Assembly: GCA_038138145.1 (NCBI GenBank)
Contig: JAYQDD010000003.1
Span: 1 to 64,000, forward strand
Length of the DNA: 64,000 bases
Source of the DNA: UBA3537 sp038138145
GTDB lineage: Bacteria > Bacteroidota > Bacteroidia > Flavobacteriales > Flavobacteriaceae
Direction: 5' to 3'
Both the position numbers and the translations under genes were made by a program. The notes below the pieces were generated by a model. That model was not told the DNA's origin. It worked only from the letters and a program-made list of their open reading frames with translations, and searched no databases. This document shows, in pieces, positions 26,639-34,184 of this stretch. The stretch's first letter is position 1. Each line of letters starts with the position of its first letter.

Positions 26639-27841
26639 TTAAAAATGAAGATCAAATCCAAGTCTAAAAGTTATGTTATCATCTTTTCCATCTAAAGTTG
26701 TATAACTGATATCACTTTGAATTTTTAACTTGTGACCAACTACGAATTTATTGAACCCTAATGTGTATTGTTTTGTAGGCAATTTGTTAGTAACAGACTC
26801 GTAATCTACAGTTGTAAAACGTGCAGCGACTTCATAATTGTTTTTAAACAAATACCCTGCTTGTAAGTTCAATGCATTTCCAGTAAGAACGATATCCCCA
26901 GTTGGTGTCACACCATCGGTTTCTGTAGCAATTTCATTATCTGCAGTACGCTTGGCATATTCACCCATAAAAGAAAAACCATTAAATTTATACATAGCAT
27001 CAACAAAAATTGTGGTTTGGTCTGTTCCGTAAATGGTTTCATCTGCTCTTACCATATAATCTCCAGCAAACCCTCTTTCTCTTACAGCCTCTTCATTGAA
27101 GTTATATGTGAATCCAAGCATTAATTTTGGTTTTTCTTCTCGTTTCAAATCGGACTGGCTGTAATCACCCTTAGATTTAAATGCTCCAAAAGGGAGAAGC
27201 TCTAATCGAGCGGTATATTGTAAACCACCTTCATTACCTTCGGTCACATTTCTACCCTCACCTTGAGATATAGAGAATTTTTCGCGTGTCAAAAACGTTC
27301 CTCCTAGATTTGACTTGTGGCGTATTTGAATCCCTAAATCACGGTCGATATTAAAACGGCTATTCAACAAAGATCGATCGATTAACTGTAAATTACCTGA
27401 GGATACTACACGTTCTACGTTTCCAGGCAACTTGGTTTGCCCTGCCCAAAATTCCCAGTTTTTAGCAAATTTCCATTTAATTACAGCATCTAAAATATAG
27501 CGTGGTGTATTTCGGTTAAAAGCGTTGGCTCCAGAAATATCTCTATTGGATAATCCTAATTCAATTTTATAAATTAGATTTTTATTATAGGCAAACCCAT
27601 CAAATTTGAGACGAGCACGGCGAACAATAAAATTATGTTCTGGGCTTTCATAAATATCGCCATTGTGGTCCCACGATGACATTGAACGCACTTGGAAACG
27701 TGGTGCAAATTTTACACTGAACGTGCTGTCTTTTGCAACAAAATTGACCAGCCCTTTGCCGAAAGAAGTATCGCTAATTTCTTGAGCTTGAGTGTTAATT
27801 GATAAGAAAACAATAGGAATTAATAATAGAATTTTTTTCAT
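26639..27841 (-). CDS. Phosphate-selective porin O/P-like outer membrane channel
   Basis: 400-residue beta-barrel porin with a signal peptide (1-19, ending TQAQ). Family features are FAPRFQVRSM at the barrel start, RRARLKFDGFAYNKNLIYKIELG, the WEFWAGQTKLPGNVERVVSSGNLQLIDRS stretch, ending in an aromatic residue (FDLHF) as required for outer-membrane insertion. OprO/OprP proteins pass phosphate or polyphosphate. The following PiT gene makes a phosphate role more likely than a general one. A Pho-box-like repeat lies 44-61 bp before the start. Confidence 0.88.
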   Translation of the reverse strand: MKKILLLIPIVFLSINTQAQEISDTSFGKGLVNFVAKDSTFSVKFAPRFQVRSMSSWDHNGDIYESPEHNFIVRRARLKFDGFAYNKNLIYKIELGLSNRDISGANAFNRNTPRYILDAVIKWKFAKNWEFWAGQTKLPGNVERVVSSGNLQLIDRSLLNSRFNIDRDLGIQIRHKSNLGGTFLTREKFSISQGEGRNVTEGNEGGLQYTARLELLPFGAFKSKGDYSQSDLKREEKPKLMLGFTYNFNEEAVRERGFAGDYMVRADETIYGTDQTTIFVDAMYKFNGFSFMGEYAKRTADNEIATETDGVTPTGDIVLTGNALNLQAGYLFKNNYEVAARFTTVDYESVTNKLPTKQYTLGFNKFVVGHKLKIQSDISYTTLDGKDDNITFRLGFDLHF

Positions 27842-27884
27842 TTTTATTTTGGATATTAGTTTTTGTCACTGCAAAAATCTAAAT

Positions 27885-27902
27885 CCAATGTTAACTTAAT
27901 GT
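27885..27902 (-). promoter_or_regulatory. Pho-box-like direct repeat upstream of the porin-PiT operon
   Basis: On the minus strand, ACATTAA-gtta-ACATTGG: two 7-bp units with an exact 11-bp period. It lies 44-61 bp before the porin start and reads in the direction of transcription. The 7+4 geometry is that of a PhoB box; the sequence itself differs from the E. coli one. The role is inferred. Confidence 0.55.
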
Positions 27903-27924
27903 TTCCTAACCATTAAATTTCAAT

Positions 27925-27951
27925 AAAAAAGACTGCCTGGCCAAGGCAGTC
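27925..27951 (-). terminator. Leftward terminator inside the porin upstream region
   Basis: On the minus strand GACTGCC (27951-27945) pairs with GGCAGTC (27937-27931), and the inner bases TTGGCCA extend the symmetry. TTTTTTATTG follows. The right-hand side has no T-run, so it is directional. No gene lies upstream that it could terminate, which points to an unannotated transcript. Confidence 0.75.
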
Positions 27952-28110
27952 ATGATTAATAATTCATCATATTGTAGTCGACAAAAACTAATAAATAATA
28001 ATGAATAAAAATTGTCTAAGACATTCCAAATTTAACAACTAAGTGTGATTGTACTGTAACATTATTGTTATGTAATTATTAATAAATAGTCCTACTTTTT
28101 TATAATTGTG
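27925..28110 (-). ncRNA. Candidate small RNA or terminated leader upstream of the porin
   Basis: No coding sequence of useful length is present. A leftward transcript starting just after the three-unit repeat array (28128-28156), where TACAATTT could be a -7 box, would run about 180 nt and stop at a strong intrinsic terminator ending near 27925. Only tiny peptides of 3-15 codons are possible. It could be a phosphate-regulated small RNA, or the attenuated leader of the porin-PiT operon. The start position is a guess. Confidence 0.3.
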
Positions 28111-28127
28111 TTTTTTAAATTGTATGG

Positions 28128-28156
28128 CTAATGTTAAATTAATGTAAACTTAATGT
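28128..28156 (-). promoter_or_regulatory. Three-unit Pho-box-like direct repeat
   Basis: On the minus strand, ACATTAA-gttt-ACATTAA-ttta-ACATTAG: units at 28150, 28139 and 28128, exactly 11 bp apart. Orientation favours leftward transcription towards the terminator at 27925-27951. It also lies 55 bp before the rightward YwqK-like gene and could serve that instead. Confidence 0.6.
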
Positions 28157-28210
28157 TGATATATTGTAAATTATTGTATATTAGGGTACAGAGTTCTAAT
28201 AAATAGTATT

Positions 28211-28564
28211 ATGAAAAACTATATAACTGCAGTTCTATTGTTCATTTGGGTCACTGTTAGTGCCCAAGATTCTAAATCCCCATTATTTCAAGTTGATGGA
28301 GAACTTATAAATGCAACGTATTATCATGACAACGGAGAAGTATCACAAAAAGGAACATTTAATAAGGATGGTGTCTTAGTTGGTTTTTGGACTAGTTTTG
28401 ATGCTGAAGGAAACAAATTATCTCAGGGATATTATGAAAATGGATTCAAATCTGGGAAATGGTTTTTTTGGTCAGAAGACACTTTAAAAGAGGTTGACTT
28501 TGAAGATTCAAAAATAACTAATGTTATTGAATGGGACGGAAAATCTGAAGTTGCAGTAAATTAA
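28211..28564 (+). CDS. Exported YwqK/MORN-like repeat protein
   Basis: 117 residues with a signal peptide (1-18, ending VSAQ). Repeats of the type YYHDNGEVSQKGTFNKDG, FWTSFDAEGNKLSQGYYENG and KSGKWFFWSEDTLKEVDFED resemble the YwqK/MORN beta-hairpin repeats. Database names for this family often say antitoxin, but no toxin gene is adjacent and the protein is exported, so that label should not be read as function. Its promoter region shares the three-unit repeat array with the porin side, so it may respond to phosphate. A strong terminator follows. Confidence 0.75.
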   Translation: MKNYITAVLLFIWVTVSAQDSKSPLFQVDGELINATYYHDNGEVSQKGTFNKDGVLVGFWTSFDAEGNKLSQGYYENGFKSGKWFFWSEDTLKEVDFEDSKITNVIEWDGKSEVAVN

Positions 28565-28596
28565 TGTTAATAACGTATTAGAGTTAAAGATTCAAT

Positions 28597-28628
28597 AAAA
28601 AAAGCTCCCACCATGGGAGCTTTTTTTT
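28597..28628. terminator. Bidirectional terminator
   Basis: AAAAAAAGCTCCCA/TGGGAGCTTTTTTTT with a 3-nt loop, between the convergent YwqK-like and lipoprotein genes. Confidence 0.92.
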
Positions 28629-28645
28629 GACTAATTCATTCCTGA

Positions 28646-29770
28646 TTATTCAGATTCTGACCAACCAGCAGCCCAGTCTGGAGCACTAGTTCCATTTCCA
28701 GCACCGGTTGCGCCTGTATTGGCACCAGTATAATTGTAACCACCCCAATCCCAAGTTGAAGGGGCATTTACATAATTAAAGTTTTCGATTACTAAATCGC
28801 CATTGGCAAGTCTTTCTTGAGCAATGTCATCTGTACTTTTTATTTTCATTCCAAGACTGATTCCGTCTACAACAAAATTAGTATATGTAAGATTTCCTCC
28901 ACCTTCTTTAAAATAAATGGCGCCTTCAGAATTTCCTAAACCATCTACAACCATAGTAACATTTGAAATTGTTGCTGTTGTGACGGGTTCAAGACTTCCG
29001 TCATCTCCATTGTTAGACCCCTCAATTCCTGCTTTAGTGATTCCTTTGATATAAGCATTGGTAATTGATCCTGTGAATCCATCTGCAAAATCAATCGAGT
29101 CGTCTCCAGAGTTGATAGAGACTAAATTTTCAGCATCTACAGCACCCCCAAAAAACTCAATACCATCATCGCCTCCATTTACAGAGGATACATTTTTGAA
29201 TATTGTTCCAGAGCCCACGCCAAACAATGTTACTCCATTAAATTCTTTGTCATTTGTAAATGTTGCCCCTGTGTATTCTACTCTTAAATATGTAATAGAA
29301 CCAGAACTGTCGGTATTGTCTGTTCCTCCATAAGTTAAATCGCCAACTTCTGAAGTTACATCTACTCCTGCGTTTGTTATGCCATAACCTGCAATTGCTA
29401 ATCCTCCCCAAGCTCCAGCGGATTGTGTTTCTGCTGTCATAACAACTGGATTAGAAGCTGTACCACTAATATTTATGGTTGCGCCACGCTCTATTCCAAT
29501 AAATGCAGATGTTGTTGTCCCTGCAGCAGCTGTAATGATTGTCCCAGCGGGGATATTTAGGGTGGCACCTTCTTTTACGACCAAAGCTCCAGTGAGTCTA
29601 TAGTTTACCGTAGGATTTAAAGAAACAGTTCCGTTTTGAATAGTTCCTTGAAAATCATTTGGATTTAATTCAAAAGATGTACTGGGTGCAGTAGAGTTTT
29701 CGTCGTCAATGCTACAGTTAAGCATAAACAGACATGTTAAGATTAAAGTAAGTAAGGATAATTTTTTCAT
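28646..29770 (-). CDS. Beta-helix lipoprotein, partner of the TonB receptor
   Basis: 374 residues. A lipoprotein signal peptide ends in LNC (Cys19), so it is probably lipid-anchored. The rest (about 60-330) is Gly/Thr/Asn/Ile-rich with repeating short strands (GTIITAAAGTT, GVTLFGVGSGTIFKNVS, DGIEFFGGAVDAENLVS, DSIDFADGFTGSI), the look of a right-handed parallel beta-helix. No catalytic residues can be named. It follows a TonB-dependent receptor by 126 bp in the same direction. Such receptor/beta-helix pairs recur in Bacteroidota, and I infer a surface binding or enzyme role for the receptor's substrate. Location in the phosphate locus suggests a phosphorus compound. Confidence 0.75.
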   Translation of the reverse strand: MKKLSLLTLILTCLFMLNCSIDDENSTAPSTSFELNPNDFQGTIQNGTVSLNPTVNYRLTGALVVKEGATLNIPAGTIITAAAGTTTSAFIGIERGATINISGTASNPVVMTAETQSAGAWGGLAIAGYGITNAGVDVTSEVGDLTYGGTDNTDSSGSITYLRVEYTGATFTNDKEFNGVTLFGVGSGTIFKNVSSVNGGDDGIEFFGGAVDAENLVSINSGDDSIDFADGFTGSITNAYIKGITKAGIEGSNNGDDGSLEPVTTATISNVTMVVDGLGNSEGAIYFKEGGGNLTYTNFVVDGISLGMKIKSTDDIAQERLANGDLVIENFNYVNAPSTWDWGGYNYTGANTGATGAGNGTSAPDWAAGWSESE

Positions 29771-29896
29771 TTTTTTAATTATTTAATTTTTTACAAATTT
29801 CGTCCATAAAGACAATTTAGATTTTATGAAATATTAAAGTATTTGTTATTATTAGTTGAAGAGATGATCCGCAAATTTTCATGCCTTAATATTGAA

Positions 29897-32665
29897 TTAA
29901 AATTTGTAGCCAACAGATAAACTTAAGTTAACACCTCGTTTAAACTCATCAAGAACTACGCTATTGGTTCCTGGAGTGTCGTATACTTCTTGAATTCTTG
30001 TAATGGTTGGGTTAAGCATATTTTTTGCAGAAACACCGAAGGTGAATTGCTTCAACTTGCTTTTCAGTACAAAATCTAAAGTGCCGTAGCTTTTATCAAT
30101 AACATTACCTTTGTTTAATGTTCCAATCGTATTTAATTGATCTGAAAAATAATTATAAGCAATAGTGGCTTGAATGGATTTATCTTCGTCAAACTCTTTT
30201 AGATATGAAACATCAGCATTCATAAGAAAATCAGATGCACCTGTGAGTTTACTTGAATCAAATGTAAAATTGGCACTGTAATTAGTCTCATTGGTTACTT
30301 TTTGAGCATCCAAATCTTGGTTGGTTTGAATCATTGATAAATTTAAGCCTCCTGTAATTTTGTGGCTAAATTCATCATCTTCAGCGTTAAAATTAAAAAG
30401 GTTCTTTTTGACTTCTAATTCCAATCCAAATACCTCGGCTTGTTTTCCTGTATTGATGTATGAAATATCATTTGAGGTAGAATTAATAAAAATACTATTG
30501 ATAGGATTTTGAATGAGTTTACCAAAAACTGTGGCTGAGATTAATTCACCCTCATTTGGAAAATATTCCCATTTCAAATCGGCATTCCAGTTGGTAGATT
30601 CATACACATAATTGTTCCCTCTATATACTTGCGTAACCTCTTCATAAAGCATATTTACACGTTCCTTAAATTGTGGTAGTGTATAAGTCTTACTGGCACC
30701 AAATTTAAGGTTCATGTTTTCTTTTAAAACATATTTTGCGGATAAAGAAGGCAATAGTTTTTCTTTAATAAAAGCAATACGCTCCTCATTAGAGGATTGA
30801 AGGGTGAGGTAATCAATTTCGATAGCAATCATCTCAGCGCGAAGCCCTAAAAGCATTGAAAATTTTGAGTTAAAATTCCATAGTCCATTTACAAACCCTG
30901 CATTGATGTATTGACCTCCACTATATGTTTGTGGTTTTTGTTGGTTGATAAAATAAAGTGAATTTAAATTTGAATTATTGAAGAATCCATCAAAATCAGA
31001 AATTTCAATATTATAAACTCCAGCTTGGTTGTTCAGTCTAAATTCGTATTGTTGCGATTCAAAATCTATGAATTTGTAACGCCCACTGAATCCAAAATCG
31101 AATTCTCCTTTAACTTCATCTTCATCATCTCGAAGTGTCCAATTGTCAGAAATATTAACTGAAATTTCATCTTCTGTGAGCGTTTGATAAAAACGGTGGT
31201 TGTAGATAGGACTCCCTGAGATTAGGACATAATCACTCGTTCTATTGGGACGAAAATCACGTCCCGCTGTATTTTGCATTCGGTCAGGAATATTACTTTT
31301 TAACTGATTTAGTCCTACAATCCAATTTAGGGTATGGTTTTCAAAAAGGTCATGTGTTCCACTCAATTGATTAACAAATAATTTTGTTTGTTCAAAGGTG
31401 TTTCTTTGAATAAATCCAAACCCATCATCATTGTCCGTTACCGCATTATCAAATTCAATATCAAATCCACTGTATTCATCATGATTTTGCGAAGAACTAT
31501 TCAAAAATAAGCTTGTAAAAGCTAATTTATGATCTGAGTTTATACGGTAATTAAAACTCCCCATAGCCGTAGTGTTGGTATTGTATTGGTATGCGTTTTT
31601 ATAAAAATCCTGACGTGTATATCCGTCTGCACCTACTTTACCGCGGCTAAGACCTTCTCTAAAGAGGGTATTATTGTCAAAGCTGAGTGTTATAAAGGTA
31701 TTTAAGCGCCCTTCTTTACCAATTTCAAAAGATTTCCCCCCAACAAGTTTCGCCCCACCATTGAGTTTAAAATTACTTTGTTCTCTATCCCAACTTGATC
31801 CCCAATTTGAAGTTGCCGTAGGATTTGTGGGTTCCGAGGGGTTATAAAATCCAAAGAAATTGGGACCATCTTGTCTGTAAAATGGGCTTTCCCCTATTGT
31901 GTTTGAATTTCCGCCAACGCTCAGTCCTAAATTTAAATAGGGTTGACCTCTAAAATTTTTAGAATCAATATTAATGTTTGCCCCGCCAAAGTCTGCATAA
32001 TTTTTAGCGTTAAACGTTTTACTTATACCAATATTTTCGACAATGTCAGTAGAGAAAATTCCTAATTCAATATTTTTTAGTGCAGGGTTATTTGATGGGA
32101 GTGGCAAACCATTAAGTGTTGTGATGTTGTAACGATCTCCTAGCCCACGCACAAATATACCTTTAGAATTATTTTGTTTAGAAACCCCAGCTGTTTTTGT
32201 AACTGCAGTAGCCACGTCGCCGACCCCTTTTTTGCTCAATTCCTGTGCGCCAATAGCGGTTTCCATCACCACTGCTTTTTGCTGTTCCAACAGTAGTGCA
32301 TTTTCTGTCTCTCTAGCAGTAGTGGTTTTTATCACAACCTCATCCAAAACAGCGCTATTGGCTTGAAGAATCACATCAATAGTATTAGTTTTACCAGACT
32401 CAACAGTGGTTTCAACTTCCACAGTTTGGTAGCCAACAAAACTAAATTGCACTGTATACACTCCAGGGTCTAAATTTTCTAATAAGTATTTTCCATCAAA
32501 ATCAGAAGTTGTTCCCTTAGAAGTTCCTTTAATTAAAACATTGGCAAACGCAAGGGGTTCATTATTGAATTCTTTATCGGTGAGTAAACCAGATATTGCT
32601 CCTGTTTCTTGCGCATTAATACTGAAACAAACTAAGGAAATTAGAGTTAAAAATAAGGATTTCAT
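29897..32665 (-). CDS. TonB-dependent receptor with carboxypeptidase-regulatory-like domain
   Basis: 922-residue outer-membrane active transporter. Order: signal peptide (1-18), CarboxypepD-reg-like domain (about 22-108: GAISGLLTDKEFNNEPLAFANVLIKGTSKGTTSDFDGKY), plug domain (about 125-240: GAQELSKKGVGDVATAVTKTAGVSKQ … GIFVRGLGDRYNITTLNGLPLPS), then a 22-strand barrel ending in GYKF. It is not SusC-type: no SusD follows and the plug lacks the SusC insert. The substrate is unknown. Between it and the PiT/porin genes are the beta-helix lipoprotein and YwqK-like gene. A degenerate 11-bp repeat lies 78-95 bp before its start. Confidence 0.9.
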   Translation of the reverse strand: MKSLFLTLISLVCFSINAQETGAISGLLTDKEFNNEPLAFANVLIKGTSKGTTSDFDGKYLLENLDPGVYTVQFSFVGYQTVEVETTVESGKTNTIDVILQANSAVLDEVVIKTTTARETENALLLEQQKAVVMETAIGAQELSKKGVGDVATAVTKTAGVSKQNNSKGIFVRGLGDRYNITTLNGLPLPSNNPALKNIELGIFSTDIVENIGISKTFNAKNYADFGGANINIDSKNFRGQPYLNLGLSVGGNSNTIGESPFYRQDGPNFFGFYNPSEPTNPTATSNWGSSWDREQSNFKLNGGAKLVGGKSFEIGKEGRLNTFITLSFDNNTLFREGLSRGKVGADGYTRQDFYKNAYQYNTNTTAMGSFNYRINSDHKLAFTSLFLNSSSQNHDEYSGFDIEFDNAVTDNDDGFGFIQRNTFEQTKLFVNQLSGTHDLFENHTLNWIVGLNQLKSNIPDRMQNTAGRDFRPNRTSDYVLISGSPIYNHRFYQTLTEDEISVNISDNWTLRDDEDEVKGEFDFGFSGRYKFIDFESQQYEFRLNNQAGVYNIEISDFDGFFNNSNLNSLYFINQQKPQTYSGGQYINAGFVNGLWNFNSKFSMLLGLRAEMIAIEIDYLTLQSSNEERIAFIKEKLLPSLSAKYVLKENMNLKFGASKTYTLPQFKERVNMLYEEVTQVYRGNNYVYESTNWNADLKWEYFPNEGELISATVFGKLIQNPINSIFINSTSNDISYINTGKQAEVFGLELEVKKNLFNFNAEDDEFSHKITGGLNLSMIQTNQDLDAQKVTNETNYSANFTFDSSKLTGASDFLMNADVSYLKEFDEDKSIQATIAYNYFSDQLNTIGTLNKGNVIDKSYGTLDFVLKSKLKQFTFGVSAKNMLNPTITRIQEVYDTPGTNSVVLDEFKRGVNLSLSVGYKF

Positions 32666-32742
32666 TTGTTGTGATTTTTAAACTTTATTTTTTTGCAAAT
32701 TTATGTTTGATTGACAACCCTTACGATATCCGCATGTTTATA

Positions 32743-32760
32743 TAATTGTCATCTCAATGT
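32743..32760 (-). promoter_or_regulatory. Weak Pho-box-like repeat upstream of the TonB receptor
   Basis: On the minus strand ACATTGA-gatg-ACAATTA: two units 11 bp apart, matching ACATTAA at 6/7 and 4-5/7 positions. It reads towards the receptor gene. Much weaker than the other arrays and may be chance. Confidence 0.3.
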
Positions 32761-32791
32761 TATCAAATAAGCAAAATCTATACTTTGTATA

Positions 32792-32809
32792 ACATTAACT
32801 TAACATTGA
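32792..32809 (+). promoter_or_regulatory. Pho-box-like direct repeat upstream of dgt
   Basis: ACATTAA-ctta-ACATTGA, units at 32792 and 32803, 11 bp apart. It reads towards dgt. TATCTTG (32817-32823) could be the -7 box, which would place the transcript start near 32830. Confidence 0.5.
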
Positions 32810-32840
32810 AAATCATTATCTTGCACCTATGAGTAAGACC

Positions 32841-34184
32841 ATGAATTGGGAGCAATTATTATCCTTAAAGCGACAAGGCGACACCAACAAACGTTTAAGA
32901 AATGAACAAGATGAAACTCGTCTGGGCTTTGATGTTGATTACGACCGCATAATTTTTTCGCCAGCGTTTAGGAGTTTACAAGACAAAACACAGGTTATCC
33001 CGCTTTCATCTACGGATTTTGTCCACACTCGACTCACGCACAGCTTGGAAGTTAGCGTTGTTGCGCGCTCTTTAGGCCGCAAAGCGGGCGTAAAAATTTT
33101 AGAAAAACACCCTGCACTTAAACAAATTCACGGCTATAAACCCAACGATTTTGGCGCTATTGTAGCTGCCGCCGCTTTGGCACACGACATTGGCAATCCA
33201 CCCTTTGGACATTCTGGGGAGAAAGCTATTGGACACTTTTTTAAAAATGGACCAGGACAAAGTTTTAAGTCCGAATTAACCGATAAGCAATATCAAGATT
33301 TGTGTGACTTTGAGGGGAACGCCAATGGATTTAAAATTCTAACTCAGGATTTAAAAGGTCGTCCTGGAGGTTTACGTTTGAGTTATGCAACTCTTGGGGC
33401 ATTTACAAAATACCCAAAAGCGTCTCTACCAAAGAGACCTACACCGCATATTGCTTCAAAAAAATATGGTTTTTTTCAGCGTGAAGCAAGGATGTTTAAA
33501 GACGTTGCCAAAGAATTGGGGTTGCTAAAAATGAATACTACCGATGACTCCCAATTTTCAAGACACCCTTTGGCCTATTTGGTGGAAGCAGCAGATGATA
33601 TTTGCTATACCATTATAGACTTTGAAGACGGCATTAATCTTGGACTTATTGAGGAAGATTTCGCATTGGAGTACCTTATCAATTTGGTACGCAACAAGAT
33701 TCAGACTAAGAAATACAACGCACTACCAACGACCTCTGCTCGAGTTAGTTATTTGCGCGCTTTGGCCATTGGCACGCTCATCGACGATGCTGTGGAGATT
33801 TTTATACGCAACGAAAAGTCTTTACTTGATGGTAGCTTTCAAGAAGCACTGATTGATAAAAGCCAGTACAAAGCCCAAATCGATGATGTTATTAAAATAA
33901 GTATAGATCGAATTTACAACGCCAAGGAAGTGATTGACAAAGAAATTTCTGGGTTTGAAGTGATTAATGAATTGTTGTTGCGGTTTACTACAGCAGTCAA
34001 CAACGCTCATGCAGACAAGCCGAGTCATTATGACCGTCTTTTACTAAAACTATTACCCTCCGAATTGGATATACTAAATAAAGATTTATATGAACGTCTG
34101 ATGGCTGTTTGTGGTGTCGTTGCGTCCTATTCAGATAGTAATGCAATTTTAATCTATAAAAAATTAAAGGGGTTAACGTTTTAG
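32841..34184 (+). CDS. dgt: Deoxyguanosinetriphosphate triphosphohydrolase (dGTPase)
   Basis: 447 residues from the ATG at 32841 (MNWEQLLSLKRQGD). I prefer this to the ATG at 32829 because flavobacterial relatives begin here and the candidate -7 box lies very close to the earlier ATG. It is an HD-domain phosphohydrolase splitting dNTPs to deoxynucleoside and triphosphate. HD motifs include RLTHSLEV (first His), AAALAHDIGNPPFGHSGE (His-Asp pair) and the later EAADDICYTIIDFEDG (Asp). The length is normal. Its stop overlaps that of convergent dxs by 4 nt. A Pho-box-like repeat lies upstream. Confidence 0.92.
   Translation: MNWEQLLSLKRQGDTNKRLRNEQDETRLGFDVDYDRIIFSPAFRSLQDKTQVIPLSSTDFVHTRLTHSLEVSVVARSLGRKAGVKILEKHPALKQIHGYKPNDFGAIVAAAALAHDIGNPPFGHSGEKAIGHFFKNGPGQSFKSELTDKQYQDLCDFEGNANGFKILTQDLKGRPGGLRLSYATLGAFTKYPKASLPKRPTPHIASKKYGFFQREARMFKDVAKELGLLKMNTTDDSQFSRHPLAYLVEAADDICYTIIDFEDGINLGLIEEDFALEYLINLVRNKIQTKKYNALPTTSARVSYLRALAIGTLIDDAVEIFIRNEKSLLDGSFQEALIDKSQYKAQIDDVIKISIDRIYNAKEVIDKEISGFEVINELLLRFTTAVNNAHADKPSHYDRLLLKLLPSELDILNKDLYERLMAVCGVVASYSDSNAILIYKKLKGLTF

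Larger units (their letters stand above)
27842..28210. other. 369-bp intergenic region with regulatory signals
   Basis: No gene of useful length is visible on either strand. It contains two arrays of 11-bp-spaced TTAATGT-like repeats (27885-27902 and 28128-28156), with a leftward intrinsic terminator (27925-27951) between them. See the separate entries. The rest is very AT-rich. Confidence 0.6.

Noticed and set aside
28211..28564. Toxin-antitoxin system based on the YwqK-like repeat protein
   Set aside because: The antitoxin label comes from database naming. The protein has a signal peptide and no toxin gene is adjacent.
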